Assembly (NCBI RefSeq): GCF_021869535.1
Contig: NW_026262690.1
Location: 11,519,501 to 11,583,500, forward strand
Source of the DNA: Mytilus californianus
Lineage: Eukaryota > Mollusca > Bivalvia > Mytilida > Mytilidae
Direction: 5' to 3'
Length of the DNA: 64,000 bases
Shown: positions 11,491-25,400 of the stretch, piece after piece
Layout of the letters: every line of letters starts with the position of its first letter
How positions within the stretch are numbered: position 1 is the stretch's first letter
Translations under genes and position numbers: made by a program
Notes under the pieces: generated by a model
The model's database searches: none
What the model was told of the DNA's origin: nothing
What the model saw: only the letters and a program-made list of their open reading frames with translations

Positions 11491-12395
11491 ACAGTTCAAC
11501 TTTAATTTAAAATTCTGCTTTAATGATATTTTATACGAGAAGCTATATAATTTTAATCAATTTCATTGATTTATTTTCCCGTTTTTTGCAAACTACATTT
11601 TATTTCTATTTTTGTGTTGTTTTTTTTCTCTCTGAATTCAACTCTTACTTGTCTTTTTATACACAGTTCATTGAATTCCTTGTAAATCTAATTGTTAACA
11701 TGATTATTTTTCAGTTCGTAGCTATATAAAAGTATATCGCTTCATTGCACTTTACTTTTCCTTTCCTTTATCGTGACAAACTGATGGAGTAGTCTGTAAT
11801 TAATGAGTCAAAAGTTTCGGTTTAATCGCATGCATCTTCATATATAAAAAATAAGTTTATTTCAGTATCTTTAGCTACGTAATGTAAATATTTATGTATA
11901 TATGCAAAAGTGCAAATTATAATAAGCAGCCGGCATATAAGATATAAATTGTGGTTATTATTGTGACACCTATGCTTATTTTCTTATGCATGTTTTTATT
12001 ATCATTGATAAAACACCGTGTCATTAATTTGTACAAGACAATATTATAACATGACAAACGAACATAAAATCCGTTCATGTAGTATACGTCATTTGCAATT
12101 CACTCGTCAACCATGTCACCTCACGAAAATTATTGGAAGTAATACCTGTAATTAGGAAAATATTATTTTTTTTATTTTAGGCAAAAATAAATTGGATCTA
12201 TAAGGTAAGGAAACTCATATTTTATTTTTACAATCAGTTATCACAATATCATATATTATTTACAATGTCATCGACATAGGTGTAATACAGGGATGTCCAT
12301 TCTAACTTCTAGTTTACACCGAAGACACGCAAATGTCACAAAGTTGTATTCAAAAGGTTAAATGCATGCATTTTTCTATGAAATGACAATAAATT
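11491..12395. other. AT-rich stretch without recognisable features
   Basis: Only short chance frames. A frame at 11523-11729 encodes a phenylalanine- and isoleucine-rich peptide typical of AT-rich noise. Confidence 0.6.
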
Positions 12396-12732
12396 AAAAT
12401 TGAGAATGGAAATGGGGAATATGTCAAAGAGACAACAACCTGACCATAGAGCAGACAACAGCCGAAGGCCACAATGGGTCTTCAACGCAGCGAGAAAATC
12501 CCGCACCCGGAGGATGTCCTCAGCGGGCCCCTAAATAAAATTGTGTACTAGTTCAGTGAAAATGGACGTCAAACTAAACTCCAAAACATATAAATGAACT
12601 AAAATTAAAAATCATACAAGACTAACAAAGGCCAGAGGCTCCTGACTTGGGCCAGGCGCAAAAATGCGGCGGGGTTAAACATGTTTTGTGAGATCTCAAC
12701 CCTCCCCCTATACCTCTAGCCAATGTAGAATT
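12396..12732 (+). repeat. Dispersed repeat, about 337 bp, copy 1
   Basis: From AAAATTGAGAATGGAAATGG to CCTCTAGCCAATGTAGAA. A close copy in the same orientation is at 24611-24948. It looks like a family common in mussel genomes; its class is not known to me. Confidence 0.75.
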
Positions 12733-14075
12733 AAAACATACTTAGTTTATACAGTCAGACGATGTAAATATCACGGTAAAGGAATCTGACAAAAAAAAAA
12801 TTTCTTAATATATAGTATAAGTATACACATGAATTATTGAACTTATAAGGTACACACTGTAAAATTCATCTTAATAAACAGCCTTTATTTAGTGTTCAAT
12901 GCCTTAAACAGGAAATCATAGGTGTAATGTTTATTTTGTCCTGCTTACAATTTGTATGTGCATACATATTGTCACAAAATTAACAATTGCACACGTTCTG
13001 CATTCATTATGATATAAATAGAACAGGTGTCATCAGAGATTGTGTTTAACAAAGAAGAATTTTTGCCTTGTATATTTAAGACGAACATTTGAATAGAAAA
13101 ATAAGTTATTGGGTCATACACCGTAGAATTTTATCATATAGCATTGATTTAGCTTGATATAATAAAAGTAAATCATATTTGTATTCCTATCATTAAAACA
13201 AAAGATGTAATCAATTATATTACGATGTATGCCTCCCATCTAAGTACATTTGTGGTATTTTCGACAGGCACGACTTCAATTTACGTCAGTTGGTTCAATA
13301 ACAAAACGTAATTGTGTGTATCATTTATATTGAAGGAAATGGATTTTATATTTAATGCGGGTGTTGTTATTACTTCGATGTAACCGCAGATTAGATAAAC
13401 CCGTCTTTGTTACATTTTTGAAACTTTTGTTTAGTCATTTCGTGAAAAGGAAGGTAAAATAAAAGGTCATTCCTTATTCAAATGATGATTGCCAGAAATT
13501 GAACTTTCGATCGGTTTTGAGGTTACTTCTATCTCATCTGAGATCAAGGAAGGAGTGTGTCATTACTTATTGACATCGGTCATCCCTATATCAGTGACCT
13601 CAATATCTCGTCAGAACACACTCGGCTTAAAAACTTGACTAGAAACATTTTGAGACTTTATCTATTGTCATAATTTTATATACAATATGCCATTGACCAA
13701 ATAATATTGTCGACACGAACCGTCACATCCAATTATGGTCAATTTACTGCATGATATAAAGAATAAGGAGATGACCATTTTTCGAGGAATTACGATTTTG
13801 TGTTAGGCTCCCCAGGAATAAATACTATTTTACATCATTCTCTCTAAAGCTGTACAGCTTCTTATTTTATATGTATCAAGCTATTAGCCTTGTAATGGTT
13901 CCCATTTTGAATACACGAACCGCGCTTAAATATGTACATTCACAGAGATGAAAAAAATATGCCGATTCACTTGTTTGGGTTTAAACAGGAACATGGTTTT
14001 GATTTTCAAATTGTATAACAATGGCCCTTCTTGCCATCGATAATAGGGTCCATACTGCATAATTATAATTTTTAC
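12733..14075. other. AT-rich stretch without recognisable features
   Basis: No exon-like frame with splice signals was found on either strand until the relic at 14076. Confidence 0.5.
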
Positions 14076-14420
14076 CTGGAATCGCATGAGACATTTCAGT
14101 AAACGATCTTCACAGAAGTGAACATCAGCAGGCCAGTTTAAATCAACTCTATCTAAAACATCCTGAATAGAAAAAAATCCTGCAATCAATTCATATACAA
14201 TTTTATCCAATGATGTTTCTTAGTCTTCAGTTCGATCATTTAAAAACCATTGGTAAATATCTGTATTTCTGACAGCTTGTGATAGATTTGTCAGCAATAT
14301 ATGTTTTATCCTGGCATTTCAGTTTTTCCACTTGTAAACCCCAATGTCGTAAAATCGTACGAATGTTTAACCCAAAACAATCAATCATACAGATAATGCA
14401 ATGTGATCGACCAAACATTG
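14076..14420 (-). pseudogene. Coding relic of unknown function next to the satellite
   Basis: The - strand has protein-like frames with balanced composition: first CFGLNIRTILRHWGLQVEKL and SCQKYRYLP (14415-14250), then, after a frame change and a stop, DKIVYELIAGFF and VLDRVDLNWPADVHFCEDRL (14210-14080). A donor-like CCAG|GTAAAA ends it at 14076/14075, and an acceptor-like TTCTATTCAG lies inside. I do not recognise the family. It could be a decayed exon pair or a transposon remnant. Confidence 0.35.
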
Positions 14421-16655
14421 CATTCTCCTTGGTTAATCTGTTTAACAAAACGTGTGATACAAAGTGATCGACCAAACATTGCATTCTCCTTGGTTAATCT
14501 GTTTAACAAATCGTGTGATACAAAGTGATCGACCAAACATTGCATTCTCCTTGGTTAATCTGTTTAACAAATCGTGTGATACAAAGTGATCGACCAAACA
14601 TTGCTTTCTCCTTGGTTAATCTGTTTAACAAATCGTGTGATACAAAGTGATCGACCAAACATTGCATTCTCCTTGGTTAATCTGTTTAACAAATCGTGTG
14701 ATACAAAGTGATCGACCAAACATTGCTTTCTCCTTGGTTAATCTGTTTAACAAATCGTGTGATACAAAGAGATCGACCGAACATTGCATTCTCCTTGGTT
14801 AATCTGTTTAACAAATCGTGTGATACAAAGTGATCGACCGAACATTGCATTCTCCTTGGTTAATCTGTTTAACAAATCGTGTGATACAAAGAGATCGACC
14901 GAACATTGCATTCTCCTTGGTTAATCTGTTTAACAAATCGTGTGATACAAAGTGATCGACCGAACATTGCATTCTCCTTGGTTAATCTGTTTAACAAATC
15001 GTGTGATACAAAGAGATCGACCGAACATTGCATTCTCCTTGGTTAATCTGTTTAACAAATCGTGTGATACAAAGTGATCGACCGAACATTGCATTCTCCT
15101 TGGTTAATCTGTTTAACAAATCGTGTGATACAAAGAGATCGACCGAACATTGCATTCTCCTTGGTTAATCTGTTTAACAAATCGTGTGATACAAAGTGAT
15201 CGACCGAACATTGCATTCTCCTTGGTTAATCTGTTTAACAAATCGTGTGATACAAAGAGATCGACCGAACATTGCATTCTCCTTGGTTAATCTGTTTAAC
15301 AAATCGTGTGATACAAAGTGATCGACCGAACATTGCATTCTCCTTGGTTAATCTGTTTAACAAATCGTGTGATACAAAGTGATCGACCAAACATTGCATT
15401 CTCCTTGGTTAATCTGTTTAACAAAACGTGTGATACAAAGTGATCGACCAAACATTGCATTCTCCTTGGTTAATCTGTTTAACAAAACGTGTGATACAAA
15501 GTGATCGACCAAACATTGCATTCTCCTTGGTTAATCTGTTTAACAAAACGTGTGATACAAAGTGATCGACCAAACATTGCATTCTCCTTGGTTAATCTGT
15601 TTAACAAAACGTGTGATACAAAGTGATCGACCAAACATTGCATTCTCCTTGGTTAATCTGTTTAACAAATCGTGTGATACAAAGTGATCGACCAAACATT
15701 GCATTCTCCTTGGTTAATCTGTTTAACAAATCGTGTGATACAAAGTGATCGACCAAACATTGCATTCTCCTTGGTTAATCTGTTTAACAAATCGTGTGAT
15801 ACAAAGTGATCGACCAAACATTGCATTCTCCTTGGTTAATCTGTTTAACAAAACGTGTGATACAAAGTGATCGACCAAACATTGCATTCTCCTTGGTTAA
15901 TCTGTTTAACAAAACGTGTGATACAAAGTGATCGACCAAACATTGCATTCTCCTTGGTTAATCTGTTTAACAAAACGTGTGATACAAAGTGATCGACCAA
16001 ACATTGCATTCTCCTTGGTTAATCTGTTTAACAAATCGTGTGATACAAAGTGATCGACCAAACATTGCATTCTCCTTGGTTAATCTGTTTAACAAAACGT
16101 GTGATACAAAGTGATCGACCAAACATTGCATTCTCCTTGGTTAATCTGTTTAACAAAACGTGTGATACAAAGTGATCGACCAAACATTGCATTCTCCTTG
16201 GTTAATCTGTTTAACAAAACGTGTGATACAAAGTGATCGACCAAACATTGCATTCTCCTTGGTTAATCTGTTTAACAAAACGTGTGATACAAAGTGATCG
16301 ACCAAACATTGCATTCTCCTTGGTTAATCTGTTTAACAAAACGTGTGATACAAAGTGATCGACCAAACATTGCATTCTCCTTGGTTAATCTGTTTAACAA
16401 ATCGTGTGATACAAAGTGATCGACCAAACATTGCATTCTCCTTGGTTAATCTGTTTAACAAATCGTGTGATACAAAGTGATCGACCAAACATTGCATTCT
16501 CCTTGGTTAATGTGTTTAACAAATCGTGTGATACAAAGTGATCGACCAAACATTGCATTCTCCTTGGTTAATCTGTTTAACAAATCGTGTGATACAAAGT
16601 GATCGACCAAACATTGCTTTCTCCTTGGTTAATCTGTTTAACAAAACGTGTGATA
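14403..16655. repeat. 61-bp satellite, about 37 tandem copies
   Basis: GTGATCGACCAAACATTGCA recurs every 61 bp from 14403 to 16599 with very few differences. Variant sites are AAACATT/GAACATT, GCATTC/GCTTTC, AAAACG/AAATCG and GTGATC/GAGATC. Between about 14768 and 15330 the GTGATC and GAGATC variants alternate strictly, giving a 122-bp dimer. The first unit runs directly into the coding relic on its left. Confidence 0.97.
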
Positions 16656-17605
16656 AAACTTGTGTGTCATCCTTTGTATTTTCTGTGAACTTGTCCTATA
16701 CGTGAAGTGATCTGATTTTGTATGTTCTCTGTAGTTATTTTAACTTTACAGATTATTAATCTATTTATGTCTCTGGTGAAGATTCAGGGATGCAGACATC
16801 AACCATGTACAGGAACAGATTCTCCCTAAACTTAGCATAAAATTGAATTTAGCCCTAACTGAACCCATTTGGGGTGACAACCGAAAACGACGATTTCCTG
16901 TGCCTTTCGCCTCAAATGCTTGATCAATATCTGGTGTATAACTTTTTGACTGATTGATGGACAGACTGTCAGACCTATTCCAATCAATAGTATAAAAAAA
17001 GATAAAAAAAAAAATAGTTTACATCAAATTAAATAGATATAGGTTTAATGTTCCATCCCCCCGGCCACATAATCATTTGGGATCATTCATTTAGGATGTG
17101 TAAATACGCAGCCTCTGTTGTAATTACTTTACCTTTGTCAAATTTGAAATTTTAGTATTATACCAGTTCAAATTGGTCAGTGATATTCATTTGGAATGAA
17201 CTTCTAAGCACAGACTTTAGTCACCAGTGAAATTTTATAAATGCACCAGATCATATCTCACATTAATATTCTTTTTAGAAGCATATCTATGCAGTCTCTG
17301 TTGTAAATACTTTACCTACGTCATTTTTGAAATTTTAGAAATATACAAGTGTTGTTCCATTTTTTAATTGTATAACTGTAAAAATTGTTATGGTTAGATC
17401 AGAATAGATTGATATGATTCATTGTACATCATAATAATCATAATGATGAAGGATATCTGTTATCCGAAATATTTATAGATACTTATATTTAATGTTTCCT
17501 TTTTTTAATATTGGTGTTGTTTTGTATAATGTTACACAGACAAAATTTGCTCATGTTAATTTCACATGAATCTCACATGAAAATCATGTGAAAAATTTCA
17601 CGTGA
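16656..17605. other. Non-coding stretch with a SINE-like fragment
   Basis: 16870-17010 matches the SINE-like family in inverted orientation (ACGACGATTTCC, GATTGATGGACAGACTGTCA). The rest shows no gene. Two loosely similar blocks (17100-17160 and 17280-17345) share GCAGTCTCTGTTGTAA-type sequence. Confidence 0.45.
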
Positions 17606-17607
17606 TA

Positions 17608-18013
17608 TTCACCTCAAACGAGCTTATACATGAAACTCACGTGAAAATTTTCATGTGAATTTCACGTGAATTGAGAATTACATGAATCTCACGTGAAATT
17701 TTTCACATGAGTTTCACGTGAATTGAGAATTACATGAATCTCACGTGAAATTTTTCACATGAGTTTCACGTGAACTTTACAAACAAAAAAACTGGTATTT
17801 TTCATGATTTTAATTAAATTTGAAAATTTACATTTTATTTCAATTACTTTATTTCACATGAATTTCACTTGAAAAAAATTCATGTGATTTTCACGTAAAA
17901 AAATTCATGTGATTTTCACGTGAAATCCACGTGAGTTTCACATGAGATTCACGTGAAACTCACATGAACTGATTTCACGTGAGTTTCTCGTTTTAAGCTC
18001 GTTTGAGGTGAAA
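17608..18013. mobile_element. Inverted-repeat element packed with TCACGTGA-like palindromes
   Basis: The ends TTCACCTCAAACGAGCTTA (17608-17626) and TAAGCTCGTTTGAGGTGAAA (17994-18013) are reverse complements. The interior is a series of TTCACGTGAA, CTCACGTGAA and TTCATGTGAA blocks, each itself a palindrome. Similar blocks also lie just outside on the left (17555-17605). No coding capacity; probably a non-autonomous transposon. Confidence 0.6.
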
Positions 18014-19394
18014 TCCACCAGTCGGAAATCAAGCCCTTAGAAACGACCGTTATTGCTACTTTCTTAAGACAACAATGGGACTGATATTAAAGCCCGCCAT
18101 TCTGAAATTGAGTTAATTTAGCGGAAAAAATAAATTGGCGGCAATTTGGAAAAATTTCTATTTTCCGTTTCTTACTTGCCATTGGAGTCAGAAATAGATG
18201 TCCTTCTACCTTTTAAGCATTTGTCCTATTATTAAAGAAAATAATACCCAAATTGGCCGTCCTTTAACAAATACGTTAAAGAATTATGCGAAATTGTCTG
18301 TTATTTTTTCTTTTTTTTTCACAGAAAAACAAAGATTATATATAATCTATAAAAAAAATAATGCGTATCTCAAAGTTAAAAAAAATATTTCAAGTCTAAC
18401 GTTCTGTCACCCCTTACTAGGAAATCCCGTTTGAACTAAATTCCGAAAGAAAGACATTTTTTACATTGTAATTTTTGGTCTTTAATACACATCAATGTCA
18501 ACATGCATCTGAACAGAATGTACACACATTTAGTGTGTTTGTTTGAAAAAGCAATGGCGAGTTCAGCTGCGAATTTGACTGGATTAATTTTTCTCTTTAA
18601 GGATGTTCGCTACTCTGTTTCAAAATAACAAGGTTTTTAAAAGACTATTATAAATTGATAGTATATAAATAAAGGAACTGAAAAAGCAGAAAAAAATGTA
18701 GGGTCCGTGTGCTTGTTTTAGAGATATAAGCCATTGAAAATTTGGCGGGAAATAATTCTCTCTAGACTTTTCTTACATTTAACATTGGCACCCTTTTTCT
18801 TTCAAAAATTATGAAAAAATAACAAGGATTTTATAGGATTTTCAAATATGGCTTTTTAAACTATAAGTAATAAAATTATAAAAAGAAAAGTAGGGGTTAG
18901 CGGGGGAAATATTTTAATGACACTACATGGATAAAACCTAGGAATCCTGCACAAGTAAATGCAAATATAACATGTACAATGGAAACATAAAAGTCTTGTC
19001 CTTTGAACTTAAAACAATCTCTTTCAGACTTGCATTTTAATCACTCTTATTCAAAGCATTTTTATAATTACATCATACATGAAGTGAGACTTACTTGTGA
19101 TCTAAAACATAGCACTCAGAAACTGCTCTGAAATACTTTTAATATGCATAGTTTTTATTTTTTTTTAAATAGAAGAAGAAAAAATTGAGATTGAATCTTT
19201 TTCGTTGTTATTTATTCGCAAGTTCATGATTATAAACCTTTTAAATAATTATCCATTGGTTTAGGCTTTTTTTATAATTTGAGTCCATTCAGTAGAACCT
19301 GCATGAGACAAAATTTATTGTTATATTTAGTTAATTATACACAGATCGATTGCAAACCAATTTCCTTTTATTTCAAGTTACCCTTGTATACTGT
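18014..19394. other. AT-rich stretch without recognisable features
   Basis: No splice-flanked coding frame or repeat shared with the rest of the window was noticed. Confidence 0.5.
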
Positions 19395-20200
19395 TATGTT
19401 TAATAAAGCATCACTTTTTTTGCCTATAAATTCCACTCATAATGTACCAAAATTTCAAATTTTTATGTAATTTATCAAGGTGACAAATATGATGAAACAG
19501 TAAATAATAAAAATATCGAACACTAGAATATCAAAATATTATTGACAACAATTGTACATTTAAAAACTGACTGATTTAATTTGTAATGCTTATCATAACA
19601 TTTATTCTAAATTCTGAACTATGATATCTTTTAGACTTCTCAACAAAGGCATTTCCCGTCAGATCACCAAACTTGATATTTTTGTGAGAGATCATATCAT
19701 ACAATTAAAATAACCAAGTTGAACTGTGAGCTCTTGCTTACTTTTGACACCGCTTAACGTATTCGGTAAACATAGTTTATGAGAAATGGATGTTAAAAAA
19801 GATGCATCATACAGAACAACATGCTCATATTAAGCCTTACGACATTTTTTTTGGGTGCTAACAGTATACAGTATAACAGTATATCTTCCATTCTTTGGAG
19901 CAGGGGTATACATATAAAAAAACTAACCACAATGACAGCATATAAAAAACGGAAAGTACATTTTTCCGCAGTTCCCAGATAGCTGACAAGATGTCTTGTT
20001 TATTCTTCTATTGTTGGATTGCTGCGTCATTGACTTATGTTATTCGCAATTCGTCTTATTGATGTTAATTGTTGAGTGTGCGTGCTTATCTTTGGATTTT
20101 TTGTTGCAATGGTCGCTTATTGACTATTTCATTTGAAGTTTAATCCACTGCATAATTTTACACAGCTACAATGTAGCTTGCTGCACATCATGCTTTTTCA
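19395..20200 (+). repeat. Dispersed repeat, copy 2 of the 10305-11290 family
   Basis: Same order of blocks as copy 1, with an internal deletion around 19855 relative to it. Confidence 0.65.
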
Positions 20201-22114
20201 TTTTGTTAACCTTTTTTTTTCTTTTGATTTCTTTTAGCGTTTTATTTTTCTTCATAATGACGCAAGTTTAAAATATACATTCGTTTTGCAGACATTAACT
20301 TTTTTTCAATTTTGATAATTTTATACACATACACCTACATTTTCCTTAAATCAATATTTTCTGCTCATCAGCTTTCAGTATACAACAAATGACATGCGTT
20401 TCCTTTGGTGTCGTGTGTTATGGCAGACTCAGACACTTAAACATATCCTCGTCCACTTCCACAAGCACTAAGTCTTGTCTTTGAAAAAATTACCTATATT
20501 CTTCAATATAACATTAAAGTATAGAGGTAATGTTTTTCAGAGACAAGTGCCTGTGTCCACTTCGTCTCTTTTTGGTATTCTACCACAATACTCAATACTT
20601 AAACTATCATCAAACAAAATCGTTTTTGTTTAATGATAATTTAAGAAGATATTTTCAAAAATATTAATTAGTTAGAAAATGATTAACTTTTGAAATCGAG
20701 TTCATGCATTCACGTGAACATGGCTTTACAATACTTCATGTTAACTCTTTATAATGTGTATTGATTTCTGATGAAAACTTTTCTTACTCATAAATGTCGA
20801 TATGCAAACTGTTCATTTCGTACAATAGACATATATGTGGTATTTATATCAGAAAATGTTTTGTAAGAAACGAATGACACCCAAATTGTTATGACACCGC
20901 CTACAATCCTTCTATATTTGTTTGAGTTATATAATTAATGCATGTATATATGAATTTTTCTCATAGCACTAACAAAGCAACCATTCGAGTTTTCCGAAAC
21001 TTATTTATTATAAATACATTTCCGAAGAATTAAATAAGAAAGCCTTTTTTCTTACGAATATCTGTTTATAAAGTACTTCAAACAATTATTATTTCATATG
21101 GTAACTCCGCTGTTTACTATGATATAAATCACTCTACAGACTCACCGACACCATTTTGTTTTACTAAATTGGGTTGATACAAGTAATGGTGATTTTTTTT
21201 ATCTTTAAAAAAAGATCGACATAGGTAATTTCTTGTAACATGTTCAAATACGAAAATCAAAATCGGATTTCAAAATTTGGAACACTTGCATGTGATCTCG
21301 AATTTAAGTTGAGTTGAGACTGAAAAATGTTTCACGCTTTGAAGAACGGAAATAGGTGACGAATTCTACTATATCAATACATGCCAATACCAAGATTTCA
21401 AAGTCTTGACAATGAAATGTACGTTATTCCCATCAATTCTTTCTTACCATGTAGGATGATTGTCTCATTGGCAAGCATGCCACATCTCCTTGTTGAATAT
21501 CAAAATGAATATGATGTCCTATATACCAGTTATTGTACAATACATATATTCACAATTTTCAAATATCTGCTATTACCGGTGAAAAATAAATTGCATAGTT
21601 TACACTATCAACATGAAAGACATCTATGTAAATGATGTCCACTTAATCCACACGAAGTGTTCATGATATAATTAAAAAAAAAATCTGATTCTGATAAATG
21701 AATTCTGCAGCGACATACACTTTGCACACAATCAGGAAGCATTTTGATAATTAATTTGTCAATTATATATTTATTATGAAACAAACATGCGAAAGATACA
21801 CAAGAGACTGAATCTCATAATGTATCAAAAATACACCATTATGAAGAATGAATAAAATAGGCGCTGAAATTTACCATAAGAGAAACAAAAATTTAAGATG
21901 TTATAGCAAAATACTTTCACAATACAATCAAGAACAAAAACAACAAATACAATAACGGAACGTCTAAATTGCTACTTTTAACAAGAACATGTTTTAATTC
22001 AGAACTGGAAAGACTTCGTGTTATCCCTCTATTAACAGAATACATTTGAAGTATACATTTTACTAATTAACATACATCAATATAAATAACTGATCAAGTG
22101 TCTTTTTTTGTAGA
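20201..22114. other. Upstream flank of the chitin-binding gene
   Basis: It should contain the promoter, or the intron behind a 5' UTR exon, since 22101-22113 is acceptor-like. I could not single out a TATA box or transcription start. A frame at 21381-21635 has no family signature. Confidence 0.4.
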
Positions 22115-22406
22115 ATGTGTTCTTGGAATTTCTATGTTAACGTATTGACTGTCCTTTTTGTTATCAATGGACTTACGAACGCTAGATTAAAACGAGGAAG
22201 GTATCCTCAATTTAACGATTTTTGTTCAGCTAAAGACGTATATGTTGGAGCACCATGGGATTGTTCAGGATATATTCACTGCCAAAGTGGAAATGGAATT
22301 AAAATGACATTTTGGATAGAATGTCCAGCTGGCTTATACTTTAATTTGAAACATAAAACTTGTATGTGGCCTCAAGATGTCAGTAATCCTTGTCCACCTG
22401 TGAAAG
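22115..22406 (+). CDS. Exon 1: start, signal peptide and canonical CBM14 domain (residues 1-97)
   Basis: The ATG lies one base after a strong acceptor-like tract (TCTTTTTTTGTAG ending 22113), so a 5' UTR exon probably precedes it. The hydrophobic stretch VLTVLFVINGL followed by TNA reads as a signal peptide with cleavage near residue 23. An RLKR basic motif (24-27) follows at once and could be a furin-type site. Cysteines at 37, 50, 56, 70, 83 and 93 give C-X12-C-X5-C-X13-C-X12-C-X9-C, the peritrophin-A pattern, with ECPAGLYF before C5. The donor is GAAAG|GTATGT, phase 1. This is the only module with a fully standard CBM14 layout outside the A series. Intron 1 (22407-31523) is the longest and holds the 48-bp minisatellite. 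Confidence 0.9.
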
Positions 22407-25400
22407 GTATGTATTAATGTACCGTACTGATATAATACATACACGTTACCAGAAATGTTTTACAGATATGGTATAAATTTGTTTGCTGTTATGGACCAAA
22501 AGTCATGATTTAAAGTTATTTGCAATGCAAATGCAGTGCAATAAAGAAATCATGGCTTTGGTAAACATCTAACTACAAAATTATACAGTTTAAGTGTTTT
22601 TGTTAAGTATATAGTCAATTAAAAATATAAATTTTTGTAACATTATGTTAATGGTGTTCTGTAACAAACGAAATCGTGGTTTTACAACAGAAAGTTATTA
22701 ATTGTGGACATTAAATAGTCTAAGCGTGCTCATAAAATGTAAATACCTTATTGTCTTAAAAAATTGTAAAATAAAATAAATGAGCCTCTGTCTGTAAAGA
22801 ACAAGTATCCATAGAAAACTAGAAATTAAAAAAAACATATGACTTTGCTATGCTATAAGCTATCTGTTATTACTAAACGCTAGTAGTATAAAGTTAAATG
22901 CTGTAATCCTTTCCAGATTTCATACGTGCTATCAGAGTCCTTTTTCAGTGTATGTGCATTTAAAATTTGTTTGACAGTTGATGCAAAGTAAAATGTCTTG
23001 TCGGTACAACTGGTCTCACTCTGGTTTGTAGGAGATTCTGATTGTTCTCACTCCCAAGTTTGACATTTCAGAGACGAATGTAATTGTGCATTAAAATTGG
23101 TATGTTTTTTGTTTTGTTTTGTTTAAAATGTTATGTAAGTTTTGGTTCTATGTTATAGCATATAGTTACGATGCTGTGCATTGTTGTTTCCAATTTCGTT
23201 TGTTTTAGTACATATAATATATTTATGTACATTGTGGTATGTTGTTGTTTGGAAAGTATTTGCATAAGGCTAAATTTTATTCATCTATGTTGTAAGAGCG
23301 CAATTATTCGTTTACATTTTACAGGCAACTTTTTTTAGATGTATACTTCGAATCAAATTTTGTGCGGCTCCTAATTGAATGATTCAGCATTTGAATTACT
23401 TTTAATCGAAAATTTATCCACCTTGGTTTAAAAAATCAAGAAACTAAATTCATATTTCACAAAGTGTAGAAAATATATTCAATTTAAGTACGTGGGAGCC
23501 ATTAAAAATTTGCCTTTTTCATTAAGCGAAAAAATATACGTCTTTTTTCGACTGCATTTTAAGTCAACTTTTGCCGCATGACCATATATATTTTTTGGCT
23601 GTTAAACAACGCTGACATTTCTATAGTAGTACCAGGAACTGCTACGATTTTTTTTTCTAGAGTTTGTATTCTTCAAGAAATAAAATATGCAACACCACTG
23701 GTACCCTATACAAACATGCATTACGAGTAATTTCGCTCTTGTAACCTTAGGCGACAAGTGAAATCATGCCTATAGTATAGTAGATTAGTGATCAGTATAT
23801 AATGTTAATACAGCCATATCATGACAATATATCATTCATTTGAACAACTTTCTGTAGATATCAATACGAGGTCACGACCTGAAATATTATAGTTTTGTTC
23901 TCCTTAATAAGGTCAACTATTCTGTCAATGCATTTATATCTTGCAATCTATATGTGTAGTAATTATATCAAAAAGTGGCATGTACATGTAACTGTCGATC
24001 AATCAACAAAATCTATATCTACACTGACGGTCATACTGTTTTATTAGCTTTTAATTCATAACGAAAGAAACATAGTGTTATAATCATGGCATTTCATTTC
24101 ATTTAATTGTAATCGCATTAACCAGATAATATTAAACAGTTAATCATCCGATTATGATTTATGTCAATACTTCAGTTTCCCATGTAGGAATCAGATAAAA
24201 ACACATTACAAATGAAACAGGATAGGAAAATAAATAACAAAAAATATATTTGAAACAACGCACCACGACGTTCTTAAATGATAATTTAATTGGGCTACGC
24301 GACTTTTTAATTTGAGCTCATGAAAAATTGAATGAAACGATTTAGCGTGTAAAAAATTTCTACATTCCTAAATTACTACAAGAACTTTATCAATTCATAA
24401 TTCGAATTTTAGAATAAACATAATCTAATCCTCGAATTCGCGTGATAATATATATATATATACGGACACTGTATAGTTTAAAAAAATAGAAATACCATAT
24501 AATTTCATATTTTTCGTATATCGCTTTTATCAATAGTGTTGCGTGAATCTTTGGGCTTGTATATACACGCTCTTTATACTAGTAGATATTCGAGGATTGG
24601 ATTATAAAATTAAAATTGAGAATGGAAATGGGGAATGTGTCAAAGAGACAACAACCCGACCATAGAGCAGACAACAGCCGAAGGCCACCAATGGGTCTTC
24701 AATGCAGCGAGAAACTCCCGCACCCGGAGGCGTCCTTCAGCTGGCCCCTAAACAAATGTGTATACTAGTTCAGTGATAATGGACGTCACACTAAACTCCA
24801 AATTATATACAAGAAACTAAAATTAAAAATGATACAAGACTAACAAAGGCCAGAGACTACTGACTTGGGACAGGCGCAAAAATGCGGCGGGGTTAAACAT
24901 GTTTTTTGAGATCTCAACCCTCCCCCTATACCTCTAGCCAATGTAGAAAAAAACAAACGTACAACAGTACGCACAGTAAAACTCAGTTTAAGAGAAGTCT
25001 ATGTTTATTTTAAAATTCGGATTATGAATTGATAAAGTTCTTTATACTTTAGACTTGTATACATTAATCATGTTTGTAAGTGATGGTCATTCCCAGGCGA
25101 TCCTATAGTCTGTGATTTTGTTTTTGATTAAATCGTAAATCGCTATCTAGTGAGAAATTATATTAAATATGTAAAGTCTGGTTAATTCTGGTCGGATACA
25201 AACTTGCCCTTTTCAATTACGTATATATATGTCCGTCAAGAACGTATATGCTGTTATTAAGTATAAATTTGAAACATATAGCGCCACTTACAAACAAGGT
25301 TTTGTTTAAAGTTAATATGTTATAAGATAAAACGTATTGAATTAATAATTTAGAATTCAATTACCTTATATAACTTTAATATTAAGCAAAAATATGTCAG

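Noticed and set aside
14403-16655. CRISPR-like regular repeats
   Set aside because: The 61-bp units are contiguous without unique spacers, and the setting is eukaryotic.
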